Virus record (IMG/VR): IMGVR_UViG_3300032116_000250
Location: 1-55,587 of that record
DNA from: a virus
Reading direction: 5' to 3' (one strand)
DNA: 55,587 nt
In this document: positions 8,373 through 15,552 of the stretch, piece after piece
Numbering within the stretch: the first letter of the stretch is position 1
Layout: each line of letters begins with the position of its first letter
Made by a program: the position numbers and the translations under genes
The notes under the pieces: generated by a model
The model's database searches: none
The model's input: only the letters and a program-made list of their open reading frames with translations
What the model was told of the DNA's origin: nothing

Positions 8373-10232
8373 TCAGATGAGGTTGACTGCGTCCTTCGGG
8401 CGTTGTTCTCCGAGGAACTTTAGCACCCGCTCCAACGGCAGCGTCGTGATGTCCACTATCCGCGAGAGATTTCCCAACCCCTCCACCTGCTCATTGCGTT
8501 CAATGAGGTCCATAATGGTGGACTCCACCACATCATCCGTCCCCGTGGGTGTGGCCTTCCACCCCACCACGGACTCACCCATGGCGACCACGTCGAGGGC
8601 GTCGTCGTGGTCAATACCTCCGTTGGGGGCGTCCGCATTGAACGCCCCGATCTCCCGGAACAACTCATTCCAGGGGGCCTTATTCCTCAGGTGCACCGGC
8701 AACCTGATCTTGTTGTGCTCAAACCGATAGCTGAGCGAACTATCAATCCTCTTGGTCTTATCCCCCGTGGGCGTAATCGGGCGTAGGGCGGGCACAAAGC
8801 TCAACCCCTTGAGGGTGGACGCCCGAGTCCTCAGCTTGTTGAGGATGCTCGCGATCAAGTTCTTGGAGCCCTTCTCCTTTTCAGGGCACAGCAGGGGTAC
8901 TTTCCACCGCTCGGCGAAGGTGAAGATGGCGGCCTCCAGTTCGCTTTCGGGGCACCTCTTACAGAACAGATCCAGAACGAACAACTCATTCGTCGTGGGC
9001 AGGTGCAGTAGGCAGGCCGCCGCCTTGTAGTCACTGGTTGGTCCGTGGGTGTCGCTGGTATCTGCTGTGATGGCGAGCCTCCCCTCACGTAGCACTTCGG
9101 CGAGTGACCGGGTGGTGGAGCCCCAGCGGATCTCGTCGCCCTCGATGGAGTAGCCCCACCGGTCGATGGCGTCGCTCTCGTCGAACGTCGGGAACTTCCT
9201 ACCCTCAACATCACCGGGTCGGCCCTGGTACTCACTCTGGAAGACTGCCTCACCGAGGCCCTCGCGGATCTCCACCAGGGTCCTGCGGTTGGGCACCTTG
9301 AGCCGGATCCGCTCCTCATTGTCCACGGGCCACATATGCGGCCACGCACTAATAGCCTCACCATTGGGCCCGTGGTAGAGGGCCTGTACAAAGAACCTAT
9401 TCCAGAAGTTGAACCGGGGGTCTCGTGCCATCCCCCGCTCATCGACCAGCATGGCCTGCCACGCATAGTGACGCTTGCTGACAAACGTATTGGTCCACCG
9501 CACCCCGGTGTTACCTCTCATCACCATGGGCATCACCAACTTGAACAGCAACCGCTGCATGTAGTCACGCAACATACTCACATCGGTGGACTTCTTCTCA
9601 TCAAACTCGGGGTCATCGAGGTGGAACCACCGGGGGCGGATACCACGCATCTTGCTCTCCACCGACATACACCGCAGCCAACTCCCATTCTCCAGGTAGA
9701 AGAACTTATCCCCCGTAGGCTTGACCCCTCGGGCGGGCTTCATGCGTCCGAAGTCCGCCGTGATCCGCTCGTTGTAGTACAGTTGCTGCTTGCACGCGAT
9801 ACCCGTACCCACGGCGTTATCATTCGACGACGTCGCATACACAAAGCTGTTGGTGGGCCTCGTGAGCATGTCCTGGATCTGGACCTTCCGCTTCAGGTTG
9901 GTCTTGGCAGAACCCCGGGGTGCCGTCGCAATACACAGGTCATGAAGGGTCCACTCACTGAGTAGGGCGTAGTGGAAGTCGGGTGATGGGCACGGAACCT
10001 CGTCGTAGAACTGAGGATCGAAGTCCTGTTCCACGTCGGCATGAAGGTACCACAGGTCGAAGAACCTGGTACTCGCCGTACGACAGAGCATCTTGAGGTC
10101 CGGGTCGCTCGTGGGGTACTGCCACAACGCACTCGCATTGACCCTTGCCATCCGCTGGCCCTCGCTGCTGAGGTCCGCGTAGTCGTGCGGCAACGGGAAG
10201 ATCGGACTCTCCCGGAACAACTTGAGTCCCAT
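8373..10232 (-). CDS. terL: Terminase large subunit
   Basis: A 619-aa DNA-packaging motor with ATPase and nuclease domains. The ATPase Walker A is APRGSAKT at 104-111. Walker B is WFHLDDPE at 202-209, preceded by KMRGIRPRW. In the RNase H-like nuclease, a likely metal-binding Asp lies in ITADTSD (388-394), D401 follows, and DHDDALD is at 541-547. The start ATG at 10232 overlaps the upstream stop by one base. The protein docks on the portal and cuts and pumps the genome. Its nearest relatives by layout are podovirus terminases of the T7/P22 size class. I could not run a search to place it more closely. Confidence 0.93.
   Translation of the reverse strand: MGLKLFRESPIFPLPHDYADLSSEGQRMARVNASALWQYPTSDPDLKMLCRTASTRFFDLWYLHADVEQDFDPQFYDEVPCPSPDFHYALLSEWTLHDLCIATAPRGSAKTNLKRKVQIQDMLTRPTNSFVYATSSNDNAVGTGIACKQQLYYNERITADFGRMKPARGVKPTGDKFFYLENGSWLRCMSVESKMRGIRPRWFHLDDPEFDEKKSTDVSMLRDYMQRLLFKLVMPMVMRGNTGVRWTNTFVSKRHYAWQAMLVDERGMARDPRFNFWNRFFVQALYHGPNGEAISAWPHMWPVDNEERIRLKVPNRRTLVEIREGLGEAVFQSEYQGRPGDVEGRKFPTFDESDAIDRWGYSIEGDEIRWGSTTRSLAEVLREGRLAITADTSDTHGPTSDYKAAACLLHLPTTNELFVLDLFCKRCPESELEAAIFTFAERWKVPLLCPEKEKGSKNLIASILNKLRTRASTLKGLSFVPALRPITPTGDKTKRIDSSLSYRFEHNKIRLPVHLRNKAPWNELFREIGAFNADAPNGGIDHDDALDVVAMGESVVGWKATPTGTDDVVESTIMDLIERNEQVEGLGNLSRIVDITTLPLERVLKFLGEQRPKDAVNLI
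9078..9088 (-). repeat. GTGAGGGGAGG dispersed repeat, copy 4
   Basis: Exact copy inside terL, read as Arg-Glu-Gly-Arg just before the nuclease Asp motif. This is a different frame from the Pro-Pro-Leu-Thr copies. Confidence 0.8.
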
Positions 10233-10789
10233 TAGCTATGACCTCGGGTGACCCACGACGTGACGATGAGGTGCATCGTGGCCAACCGTGCGAGTGCTCG
10301 CATCGCTACGTTGGGGTCATAGCGGTGAGGGGTCCACTCGCTGATCATGGCGGTCCACTGGGTGAACAACAGGGTCGGCTCGTTGGACTTCGTCAACAGG
10401 ACCCCCCGCACCTCCCGGCCCAACGCTGTCAGACCCCCCAACCGGTTCAACGTGTGGGACATGTCCGCCAGGTAGATGTCCTGGAGTAGCCCCAGGGAGG
10501 TCCGCAGGAGATCCTCCGGAGGCATGGACAGCAGAGCCTGGTGCAGCGACGCCCCCAAGGCCGTAAGCCTGGGGCTTGTAGATGAGGGCTGCTGGGGTGC
10601 TAGTTGGGGGGAGTCCTTCCCCGAGGCTGCTGAGGAATCTTGTGGTGCTGATGCTGGCTGTTCCGCTTTCAAGCTGCTGGGTTGCGGTGGCGGTGCCGAT
10701 CTTGCCTTCAAGGGTTGCAAGCTCCCGGAGGTAGCGGGTGAGTTGGTTGCTTGCGGCGAGGCTGACGTGGGGGTCTGGGTTTCTGACAT
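10232..10789 (-). CDS. Hypothetical protein upstream of terL (candidate small terminase, or 3' part of a frameshifted gene)
   Basis: A 185-aa frame from ATG 10789 (AAGGA upstream); an in-frame TTG lies 6 bases earlier. The stop overlaps the terL start. The N-terminal 80 residues are low-complexity Pro/Ser/Ala. The C-terminal 100 (LLRTSLGLLQDIYLADMSHT and on) look like a real helical protein. Small terminase subunits normally sit here. The frame overlaps the 10317-10955 frame over 473 bases. In that overlap the protein-like part is in the other frame first and in this frame later, so a frameshift product spanning both is a good alternative. Function unproven. Confidence 0.5.
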   Translation of the reverse strand: MSETQTPTSASPQATNSPATSGSLQPLKARSAPPPQPSSLKAEQPASAPQDSSAASGKDSPQLAPQQPSSTSPRLTALGASLHQALLSMPPEDLLRTSLGLLQDIYLADMSHTLNRLGGLTALGREVRGVLLTKSNEPTLLFTQWTAMISEWTPHRYDPNVAMRALARLATMHLIVTSWVTRGHS

Positions 10790-10955
10790 GGTCAATGAGT
10801 CCTTCTACGAGTTCTTGCTGGGTGAACGCTTGAGCCCTCAGGGCGAGGTCTGCTCCCTCACTGTTGAAGAAGCTGTCGAATCCTGTGCTTCGGGCGATTT
10901 TGCTTGTGTTGATTCGGGGGTTTCGGGCACCTTGTCCCGGGTAGGAGGGTTCCAT
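10317..10955 (-). CDS. Hypothetical protein (candidate small terminase, 5' part of a possible frameshifted gene)
   Basis: A 212-aa frame from ATG 10955 with AAGGA 9 bases upstream. It overlaps the end of the 215-aa gene by 118 bases. The first 130 residues look like true protein (FFNSEGADLALRAQAFTQQE, then VSLAASNQLTRYLRELATLE). From about base 10590 the frame becomes Gly/Pro/Val/His-rich shadow sequence, while the +1 frame becomes protein-like. A run of six C lies in the changeover zone. This could be a +1 frameshift, an assembly indel, or two truly overlapping genes. The helical N-terminal part and location fit a small terminase, but this is inference. Confidence 0.5.
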   Translation of the reverse strand: MEPSYPGQGARNPRINTSKIARSTGFDSFFNSEGADLALRAQAFTQQELVEGLIDHVRNPDPHVSLAASNQLTRYLRELATLEGKIGTATATQQLESGTASISTTRFLSSLGEGLPPTSTPAALIYKPQAYGLGGVAAPGSAVHASGGSPADLPGATPGHLPGGHVPHVEPVGGSDSVGPGGAGGPVDEVQRADPVVHPVDRHDQRVDPSPL

Positions 10956-11485
10956 GGGATGACATCCTTGAGGTCTCGGAGGGCTTGTTTGGTGAACGCA
11001 CGCAACTCAGCGGGTGTCGGCGGGTTCTTCTCATAGAGCAACCGCATCGACTCCTTGAACTGATCCTGAAACTCCTTGAGGGCAATCCCCTTGGTAAGGT
11101 TACGTGCAATCAGGAGTTCCGCCAGCAGGGGGATGACCTTCGAGTGCTCAGCAAACCTGTCGGGCTTGATGCGGCCCTTCACGATCTCCTTGAGGGCGAA
11201 GTTGGGGGAGCCCGGCCGCCCACACTTGAACAGGGCGACCTCCACCCAGAACCCGTGGTAGTACCTCACCCCATCGGGCATCAGTACGTAGGGGACCCCC
11301 AGGTAGTACATGAAGGTCCGCACTCCCTCCAGACTGTCGATGCCGCACCCCTGAAGCATCTTGTAGTAGTGGCCTTCGCTGTAGTACCGGTTACCCACAG
11401 AGGTAGCGAAGAACCCCAGTGGAATAGTTGTGCGGTCCTTGTAGCCAACGTTGGTTTTGAAGGGATATTTGCCTTTTCGAGCCAT
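10838..11485 (-). CDS. Hypothetical protein, first gene of the leftward packaging operon
   Basis: A 215-aa protein with ATG 11485 and AAGGA close upstream. It is the first leftward gene and is divergent from the helicase across a 121-bp control gap. The N terminus is basic (MARKGKYPFKTN). The body has aromatic-rich segments (YYSEGHYYKMLQG, RYYHGFWVEVALF) and charged helices (LKEFQDQFKESMRLLYEKN). The last 40 residues are Ser/Thr/Glu-rich and overlap the next frame. No family recognised. It could be a DNA-binding or packaging accessory protein, judging only by position. Confidence 0.65.
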   Translation of the reverse strand: MARKGKYPFKTNVGYKDRTTIPLGFFATSVGNRYYSEGHYYKMLQGCGIDSLEGVRTFMYYLGVPYVLMPDGVRYYHGFWVEVALFKCGRPGSPNFALKEIVKGRIKPDRFAEHSKVIPLLAELLIARNLTKGIALKEFQDQFKESMRLLYEKNPPTPAELRAFTKQALRDLKDVIPWNPPTRDKVPETPESTQAKSPEAQDSTASSTVREQTSP

Positions 11486-11606
11486 TTTCCTTGGGGTCCA
11501 GAGGGTGAGGAACTATACTTCAGTCCGTCCCAAAAACTTAAAAACACGTGTGTACTCGTGTACTGTTCCCCAGAGCATATCCCCCCTGACCCCCGGAGTC
11601 TACCCC
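11486..11606. promoter_or_regulatory. Divergent control region between packaging operon and helicase
   Basis: A 121-bp gap between divergent genes, AT-richer than its surroundings (AAAAACTTAAAAAC). It holds a TGTACT direct-repeat pair at 11551-11564, a TATACT at 11514-11519 (TATAGT on the minus strand, a possible leftward -10 box), and the CCCGGAG ribosome-binding site for the TTG start at 11607. No convincing -35 boxes could be fixed. Confidence 0.45.
11551..11564 (+). repeat. TGTACT-N2-TGTACT paired repeat upstream of the helicase
   Basis: TGTACTCGTGTACT: two TGTACT units in direct orientation with 8-bp period. It is the same unit as in the two 85-bp modules at 13231 and 35521, and is likely bound by a protein encoded here or by the helicase itself. 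Confidence 0.6.
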
Positions 11607-13076
11607 TTGACCACCTTGAGTCTTCCTGTCACCCGTCCGGTCCTCGTGGCCAAGTTCCTCGTCAACAAGTTCTTCCGTACACCCGGGGGTAAGCAGGGCA
11701 TCTGGTACCACAAGGGCAAGTTCTGGTGCTGGCGGGCCGAGGTCTGGAAGGAGTACACCCGCGACCAGATGCGTGCCGAGATATCCCGCACCCTCATGGA
11801 CGCCACCGTCATCAAGGAGGACGGCAGCACCAGCCCCCTGAACCCCGGCACGTCCACGGTTGAGGACGTGACCACCTTCGTACAGGACCTCTGCGAGTGT
11901 CCCTACGAGAGGTTGCCCGTGTGGTTGCACGGCACGACCCCCGACGGTCTGAACCCCGATCTCGTCGTTGCGTTCCGCGACAAGCTCGTCAGCGTCGAGG
12001 GGGGTGAGTTCAAGTTGATGGACCGCACCGAGGACTGGCTGGACAACGGCGTGCTCGATGCCTCATGGGAGGACGGCCAGTCCGGGGAGTGCCCCACGTG
12101 GATGCGGTGCCTAGCCGAGTGGTCCGGGGGTGACCCCCAGTGGATCGCCCTCATGCAGCAGTGGATGGGCTACAACTTGGTTCCGTCCCGTAGGCGTGCC
12201 CGTTGGATGCTGAAGCACGGCAGCATCCGTGGCGGTAAGGGCACCAGCGACCGGGTGTTGCAGCGGATCATGGGTCCCACAGTGTGCCGGGGCATGTCCA
12301 TGATGGGGCTGACGCGGCAGTTTGGTCTCACGGGGCTGGTCCACGCACGGAGTATCCTCATCTCGGAGTGCCACGAGATGCAGAGTGCCCAGGGGAGCCA
12401 GCTTGCCAGCCTCATCAAGAGTGCTCTGGGTGAGGACCCCCTCGATGTGGATGTGAAGTACGGGGCGGTGCTCCAGAATGTGGTGCTCCGATGTGCCATC
12501 ACGGTGTCCTCCAATGAGATCCCCACCATGCCCAACAAGGGGTCCGGGTTGTCGGGCAAGATGCTGGTCCTCCCCTTCGTACATAGCTTCGTGGACCGCG
12601 AGGACTTCAACCTTGAGGACAAGTTGGCAGCGGAACGGTCCGCCATCGCCGTGTGGGCCATGCAGGGGGCCCTTCAGGTGAGTGGTGCATCGTCCCGGTG
12701 GGCCGTCGCCAACGGGACCCGCGAGGTGATGCTGGAGTACACCACCTACAAGAACCCCGTGGGCCAATTTCTGGAGGACGCCATGTCCGTCCGCGTGGGT
12801 AACCGGGTGGATTTCAACGAGGTGGTGTGGCCCCGCTGGCAGAAGTGGTGTGCGGAGAACAAGCACACCGAGAACACCTCGAAGAAGGAGTTGCAGACCC
12901 GCCTCAAAGAGCAGGCCGGATGGCATCTGAAGGTCGTTAGGCCTGTAGCCGGGGGTCCCTACTACCTTGAGGGTGCTATCCCCAAGTCGTGGGATGTCAG
13001 GCAGGGCCCCGTTGGGCCCGTGGTAGGTGTGGAGGACCGCGAGGACACCGACCTTCAGGAAGGCCCCAACGATTAA
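11607..13076 (+). CDS. SF3 (P4/D5-type) replicative helicase
   Basis: A 489-aa ATPase of the phage/plasmid primase-helicase family, which unwinds DNA as a ring at the phage origin. Walker A is GSIRGGKGT at 205-213, Walker B is SILISECHE at 249-257, and the motif C sensor is ITVSSNEIP at 298-306. KMLVLPF at 318-324 stands where the family has RxxxLPF. I choose the TTG at 11607 because GGAG lies 8 bases before it; upstream in-frame codons run through the divergent promoter. No primase (TOPRIM or AEP) motif is visible in the N-terminal 200 residues, which are Trp/Arg-rich and may bind DNA. It lies next to an origin-like region. Confidence 0.85.
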   Translation: MTTLSLPVTRPVLVAKFLVNKFFRTPGGKQGIWYHKGKFWCWRAEVWKEYTRDQMRAEISRTLMDATVIKEDGSTSPLNPGTSTVEDVTTFVQDLCECPYERLPVWLHGTTPDGLNPDLVVAFRDKLVSVEGGEFKLMDRTEDWLDNGVLDASWEDGQSGECPTWMRCLAEWSGGDPQWIALMQQWMGYNLVPSRRRARWMLKHGSIRGGKGTSDRVLQRIMGPTVCRGMSMMGLTRQFGLTGLVHARSILISECHEMQSAQGSQLASLIKSALGEDPLDVDVKYGAVLQNVVLRCAITVSSNEIPTMPNKGSGLSGKMLVLPFVHSFVDREDFNLEDKLAAERSAIAVWAMQGALQVSGASSRWAVANGTREVMLEYTTYKNPVGQFLEDAMSVRVGNRVDFNEVVWPRWQKWCAENKHTENTSKKELQTRLKEQAGWHLKVVRPVAGGPYYLEGAIPKSWDVRQGPVGPVVGVEDREDTDLQEGPND

Positions 13077-13120
13077 TTGTGGGGCGTACCCCGGGGGGTC
13101 GATCTACGGACCCCTAGGAG

Positions 13121-13131
13121 CCTCCCCTCAC
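13121..13131 (-). repeat. GTGAGGGGAGG dispersed repeat, copy 5
   Basis: Intergenic copy after the helicase gene. CCTCCC pairs with GGGAGG at 13138-13143 to form a hairpin that may end helicase transcription. Confidence 0.8.
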
Positions 13132-13230
13132 GTGGCTGGGAGGTGGCAAGAAACGGCCCTAGCGTCGAAACGTACCCCCGGGGACAATGACCCGGGGGTA
13201 CTTGTCGTTCTGGGGGCACATGACCCCGGG

Positions 13231-13315
13231 AGTACACGAGTACACGTGTCATTACGTATTCTTTTATATATTACTTTACTTTTACTTTTAGAAAAGAGAG
13301 ATGTACTCATGTACT
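13231..13315 (+). repeat. 85-bp TGTACT module, copy 1 (possible replication origin)
   Basis: AGTACA-cg-AGTACA at 13231-13244, then 57 bp of AT-rich DNA, then TGTACT-ca-TGTACT at 13302-13315. The ends are inverted relative to each other. The core contains TTTATATATTACTTTACTTT and, near the right end, AAAAGAGAGA. An inverted relative with identical geometry is at 35521-35605. AT-rich DNA flanked by iterons beside an SF3 helicase gene is the classic layout of an origin; regulatory operators are the alternative. Confidence 0.6.
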
Positions 13316-13364
13316 AGGAGGTATTACACATGAGATATGACCTTTTGGAGGCGTGTAGTCCCCG

Positions 13365-13380
13365 TGTACTGATTTGTACT
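13365..13380 (+). repeat. Loose TGTACT pair
   Basis: TGTACT at 13365-13370 and 13375-13380, direct repeats with 10-bp period, 50 bp right of module 1. The spacing differs from the canonical 8-bp period, so it may be a weaker binding site. Confidence 0.4.
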
Positions 13381-13440
13381 GGCGATATTGGGTCACCAGC
13401 GGGCACATTATTGGTCAATTAGGGGGACGTTAGGTTTCAT

Positions 13441-13496
13441 AGGGTCAGGAATTCTGGTAGAAAAGGGGGGTCCAACCCCACCAAACACCTGACCCT
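13441..13496. other. Long interrupted hairpin
   Basis: Outer stem AGGGTCAGG (13441-13449) with CCTGACCCT (13488-13496) is perfect over 9 bp. Inside, TGGT/ACCA and GGGGT/ACCCC can pair with short bulges around a CCA loop. It could be a single-strand initiation structure, an RNA element or a terminator; there is no U-tract. Confidence 0.45.
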
Positions 13497-13520
13497 CTGG
13501 GGGCCGACGGGGGCTACCCT

Positions 13521-13580
13521 TTGACAGGGATCTAACAGATGCACACTGCTCGTATACTCTTCCATGCGAGTGCCTCGCAT
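13521..13580 (+). promoter_or_regulatory. Candidate promoter boxes with a perfect dyad operator
   Basis: TTGACA is at 13521-13526 and TATACT at 13553-13558, but they are 26 bases apart, so they are not one standard sigma70 promoter. Just downstream is the dyad ATGCGAG-TGC-CTCGCAT (13564-13580), 7-bp perfect arms, placed where a repressor would cover a start site driven by TATACT. Confidence 0.35.
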
Positions 13581-13718
13581 ACTAAGACATCACACCTTCC
13601 AACCACCAAGTCCTCCGTTCGGTTCTCGTTCACTACACACGGACTACACGTTTAGTACACCCCGGCGTTATCGGACGGCCCCCTGACCCCACCTACTAGG
13701 TTATCGTTTGGTTGTGCG

Positions 13719-13745
13719 TTAGTAGTCTGTTTGTTGGGCTACTAA
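13719..13745. repeat. Inverted repeat TTAGTAG/CTACTAA
   Basis: Seven-base arms at 13719-13725 and 13739-13745 around a T/G-rich 13-nt loop, in the leader of the first small early gene. Possible operator or leader hairpin. Confidence 0.35.
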
Positions 13746-13780
13746 AGACACAAACCCTCAAACCCCGGAGCACACAAGTC

Positions 13781-14056
13781 ATGAAACGACTGACCGCGAT
13801 GGCTAAGCACTACCAAACCCACACCCAACCCCACCTCGACACCCAGTGCAAACGCCACCTCGACCTCGCCATCACCCACCACACCAAGTCCCTCACCACC
13901 CCATCACACACCGACGCCGTCGCCCACCACAACACCGCCCTTTACCACCTAGAAACCGCCTCCCTTTACAACTTCGACCTAACCCTTACAACAACCTACA
14001 ACGGACAACTCCTCGTTGACCTCCTCGGCAAACGTCAGCACATGCCTCCAATGTAA
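13781..14056 (+). CDS. Small His/Thr-rich hypothetical early protein
   Basis: A 91-aa protein from ATG 13781 with GGAG 11 bases upstream. The open frame extends farther 5' but that part is control DNA. It is rich in His, Thr and Leu (HYQTHTQPHLDTQCKRHLDL) and predicted helical. No family recognised. It is the first gene of the rightward region. Its stop codon lies inside the first of three operator-like dyads, so anything bound there would separate it from downstream genes. Possibly a host-takeover protein, by position only. Confidence 0.6.
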   Translation: MKRLTAMAKHYQTHTQPHLDTQCKRHLDLAITHHTKSLTTPSHTDAVAHHNTALYHLETASLYNFDLTLTTTYNGQLLVDLLGKRQHMPPM

Positions 14057-14098
14057 CCGCTTACACAAGATGTAACCGCTTACATGTAACCGCTTACA
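14052..14098. promoter_or_regulatory. Three TGTAACCGCTTACA dyads (LacI/cre-like operators)
   Basis: Identical 14-bp sites at 14052-14065, 14071-14084 and 14085-14098; the last two are directly abutted. Each has TGTAA/TTACA arms around CCGC. They agree with the published cre consensus (TGWNANCGNTNWCA) of LacI-family regulators. They sit between the first and second early genes. Confidence 0.65.
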
Positions 14099-14115
14099 CC
14101 CACCACCTCACCCCC

Positions 14116-14147
14116 AGCACCATCCCACCCAACGGTGGCTTGGTGCT
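14116..14147 (+). terminator. Hairpin after the operator cluster
   Basis: AGCACCA (14116-14122) pairs with TGGTGCT (14141-14147), with an inner CACC/GGTG stem around CAAC. TTTC follows. It may be a terminator or attenuator ahead of the second early gene. Confidence 0.45.
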
Positions 14148-14251
14148 TTCGTAGATAGCTTGGTTATGGGGCTATGAGAACCTGAATCCAGCGTGCATGT
14201 TGCACCCTGAGGTTGCTCACCCCATCCCCGGCACTACTTGGAGTCCTAGTT

Positions 14252-14713
14252 ATGAAGTCCATCTTCTCAGCCCCCCTGGCCCCCATCTCCTCGACCTACA
14301 CCGTCATGGAGATCACCTTCTACGAGGGCAACAACCGCCAGGTCCTCAAGTTCAACGGCACCAACGAAGACACCGTCGCCCGCAAGGCCGAGTCCATCAC
14401 CGAAGCCCTCGGCTCCCCCGAGTGGATCGGCATCGCCCGTGCAGTGAACACCAACCCGCAGGCCCTCGCCGAGTTGTACGCATGGGCGACCGCCAACGCC
14501 GTGACCGACAACCCGCCCGCCGACAAGGTCCGCAGCACCTTGACCTACGTCACCACGATGGTTCCCACCTCCTGCTACATCACCGACCGCCGAGCAGCCG
14601 TCACAGCGGCCTTCTCCGGCGGCTCACGCAAGTCCAACGCCGCCGCCGACCTCGCCAGTTCAGTCAAGCGGCCCACCGCCCTGAACGTCGCCCCCGGCGA
14701 AATCCCCTTCTAA
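14252..14713 (+). CDS. Hypothetical early protein
   Basis: A 153-aa protein from ATG 14252, which has GGAG 8 bases upstream. Residues about 15-60 form a beta-hairpin-like stretch followed by helices (ITFYEGNNRQVLKFNGTNED). The middle is Ala/Asn/Thr-rich (ALAELYAWATANAVTDNPPA). No family recognised. A strong hairpin terminator follows, so it may be expressed as a single unit under the upstream operator cluster. Confidence 0.65.
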   Translation: MKSIFSAPLAPISSTYTVMEITFYEGNNRQVLKFNGTNEDTVARKAESITEALGSPEWIGIARAVNTNPQALAELYAWATANAVTDNPPADKVRSTLTYVTTMVPTSCYITDRRAAVTAAFSGGSRKSNAAADLASSVKRPTALNVAPGEIPF

Positions 14714-14744
14714 CGGTCCCATAGGTCAGCCAGCACAACCTCAG

Positions 14745-14777
14745 GACTCCACGGCCCACCAGCCGTGGAGTCTCTTT
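14745..14777 (+). terminator. Rho-independent terminator
   Basis: Perfect 11-bp stem GACTCCACGGC/GCCGTGGAGTC (14745-14755, 14762-14772) with a 6-nt loop, followed by TCTTTCG. Confidence 0.75.
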
Positions 14778-14835
14778 CGTCGGAAGCCGCACGTGCGTCT
14801 CCCAACTTACAGCACCTCTCTCCAGGAGCACTCGC

Positions 14836-15078
14836 ATGACACTCAGCGTTAGCCGTCCCCACCTCAAGACCCCCGCCCAGATCCACAGCTACCTCATCAG
14901 CTACTACCCCAACGAGCAGGTACTCGCCGAACTCGACCGCTTCACCGGCGAGACCACCGAAGCCCTCACCGAATGTGCCGTCCAAAAAGCCCTCACCATC
15001 GCCAAGTCAGGCCGTCACCACAGCATCCGCATCCTCATCACAGCACAGCGTGCCATCATCCTCGGCCAGCACCACTAA
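14836..15078 (+). CDS. Small hypothetical helical protein
   Basis: An 80-aa protein with ATG 14836, GGAG 8 bases upstream. Mostly helical (NEQVLAELDRFTGETTEALT), ending in an Ile/Arg/His-rich segment (HSIRILITAQRAIILGQHH). No family recognised. It is separated by short gaps from the neighbouring small genes, each with its own ribosome-binding site. Confidence 0.65.
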   Translation: MTLSVSRPHLKTPAQIHSYLISYYPNEQVLAELDRFTGETTEALTECAVQKALTIAKSGRHHSIRILITAQRAIILGQHH

Positions 15079-15093
15079 CTCAAGGACCCCCAC

Positions 15094-15447
15094 ATGTCAA
15101 TCCCCACCTCCCAGTGCCAGTACCTCCTGACCCGACTGACAGCCCTGAGCATCGCCGTCGAGGCCAACATCCGCACCCTCAACACCTACCTCGCTGACCC
15201 CACGGACACCTCCGCTCTCCGTGACTACCTCCGCACCTCTGCCGACCTCGAACGCCTCTCCCCTGACTTCCACAGGTCAGCCGCCGACGACTACTTCCAT
15301 GGCCAGGAAGACGTCCCCAGCAACCCCACACACGAAGAGGAGATCGCCTACCAAGCCTACCTCGACAGCAAGGAACGCGAGCACGACGCCCAGTACGGCA
15401 ACCCCCACGGCGAGTCCCCCGAACGCTTCGACACATCCGCCCAATAA
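15094..15447 (+). CDS. Small hypothetical acidic helical protein
   Basis: A 117-aa protein from ATG 15094 with AAGGA 8 bases upstream. The N-terminal half is helical and neutral. The C-terminal half is strongly acidic with many Asp/Glu/His (HEEEIAYQAYLDSKEREHDA). No family recognised. It is followed by a terminator with a clear T-tract at 15460-15493. Confidence 0.65.
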   Translation: MSIPTSQCQYLLTRLTALSIAVEANIRTLNTYLADPTDTSALRDYLRTSADLERLSPDFHRSAADDYFHGQEDVPSNPTHEEEIAYQAYLDSKEREHDAQYGNPHGESPERFDTSAQ

Positions 15448-15459
15448 CACCACCACCCC

Positions 15460-15493
15460 AGCACATCGAGCCCAACGGCTCCCTGTGCTTTTT
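15460..15493 (+). terminator. Rho-independent terminator
   Basis: AGCACA (15460-15465) and inner GAGCC pair with GGCTC and TGTGCT (15484-15489) around a C-A-A-C-containing loop, followed by TTTT. The T-tract makes this one of the clearest terminators in the early region. Confidence 0.75.
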
Positions 15494-15552
15494 CCCGGGA
15501 CTACATCGTGTACTCCCGAACTTACCCCAACTCCCATCCAGGAGTCCTGACC

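Larger units (their letters stand above)
13077..13780. other. Gene-free origin/control region (0.7 kb)
   Basis: No credible gene. In order it holds: a dispersed 11-bp repeat in a hairpin (13121-13143), the first 85-bp TGTACT module with an AT-rich core (13231-13315), a loose TGTACT pair (13365-13380), a long interrupted hairpin (13441-13496), promoter-like boxes (13521-13558) next to a perfect dyad (13564-13580), a single AGTACA (13654-13659) and an inverted repeat TTAGTAG/CTACTAA (13719-13745). The position between the helicase gene and the long rightward operon fits a replication origin combined with early promoters. Confidence 0.6.

Noticed and set aside
12111-12926. 271-codon minus-strand frame over the helicase gene
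   Set aside because: His/Gly/Pro/Leu-rich shadow antisense to clear SF3 motifs.
13521-13558. TTGACA and TATACT as one sigma70 promoter
   Set aside because: Spacing is 26 bases, far from the usual 16-18. Kept only as separate boxes.
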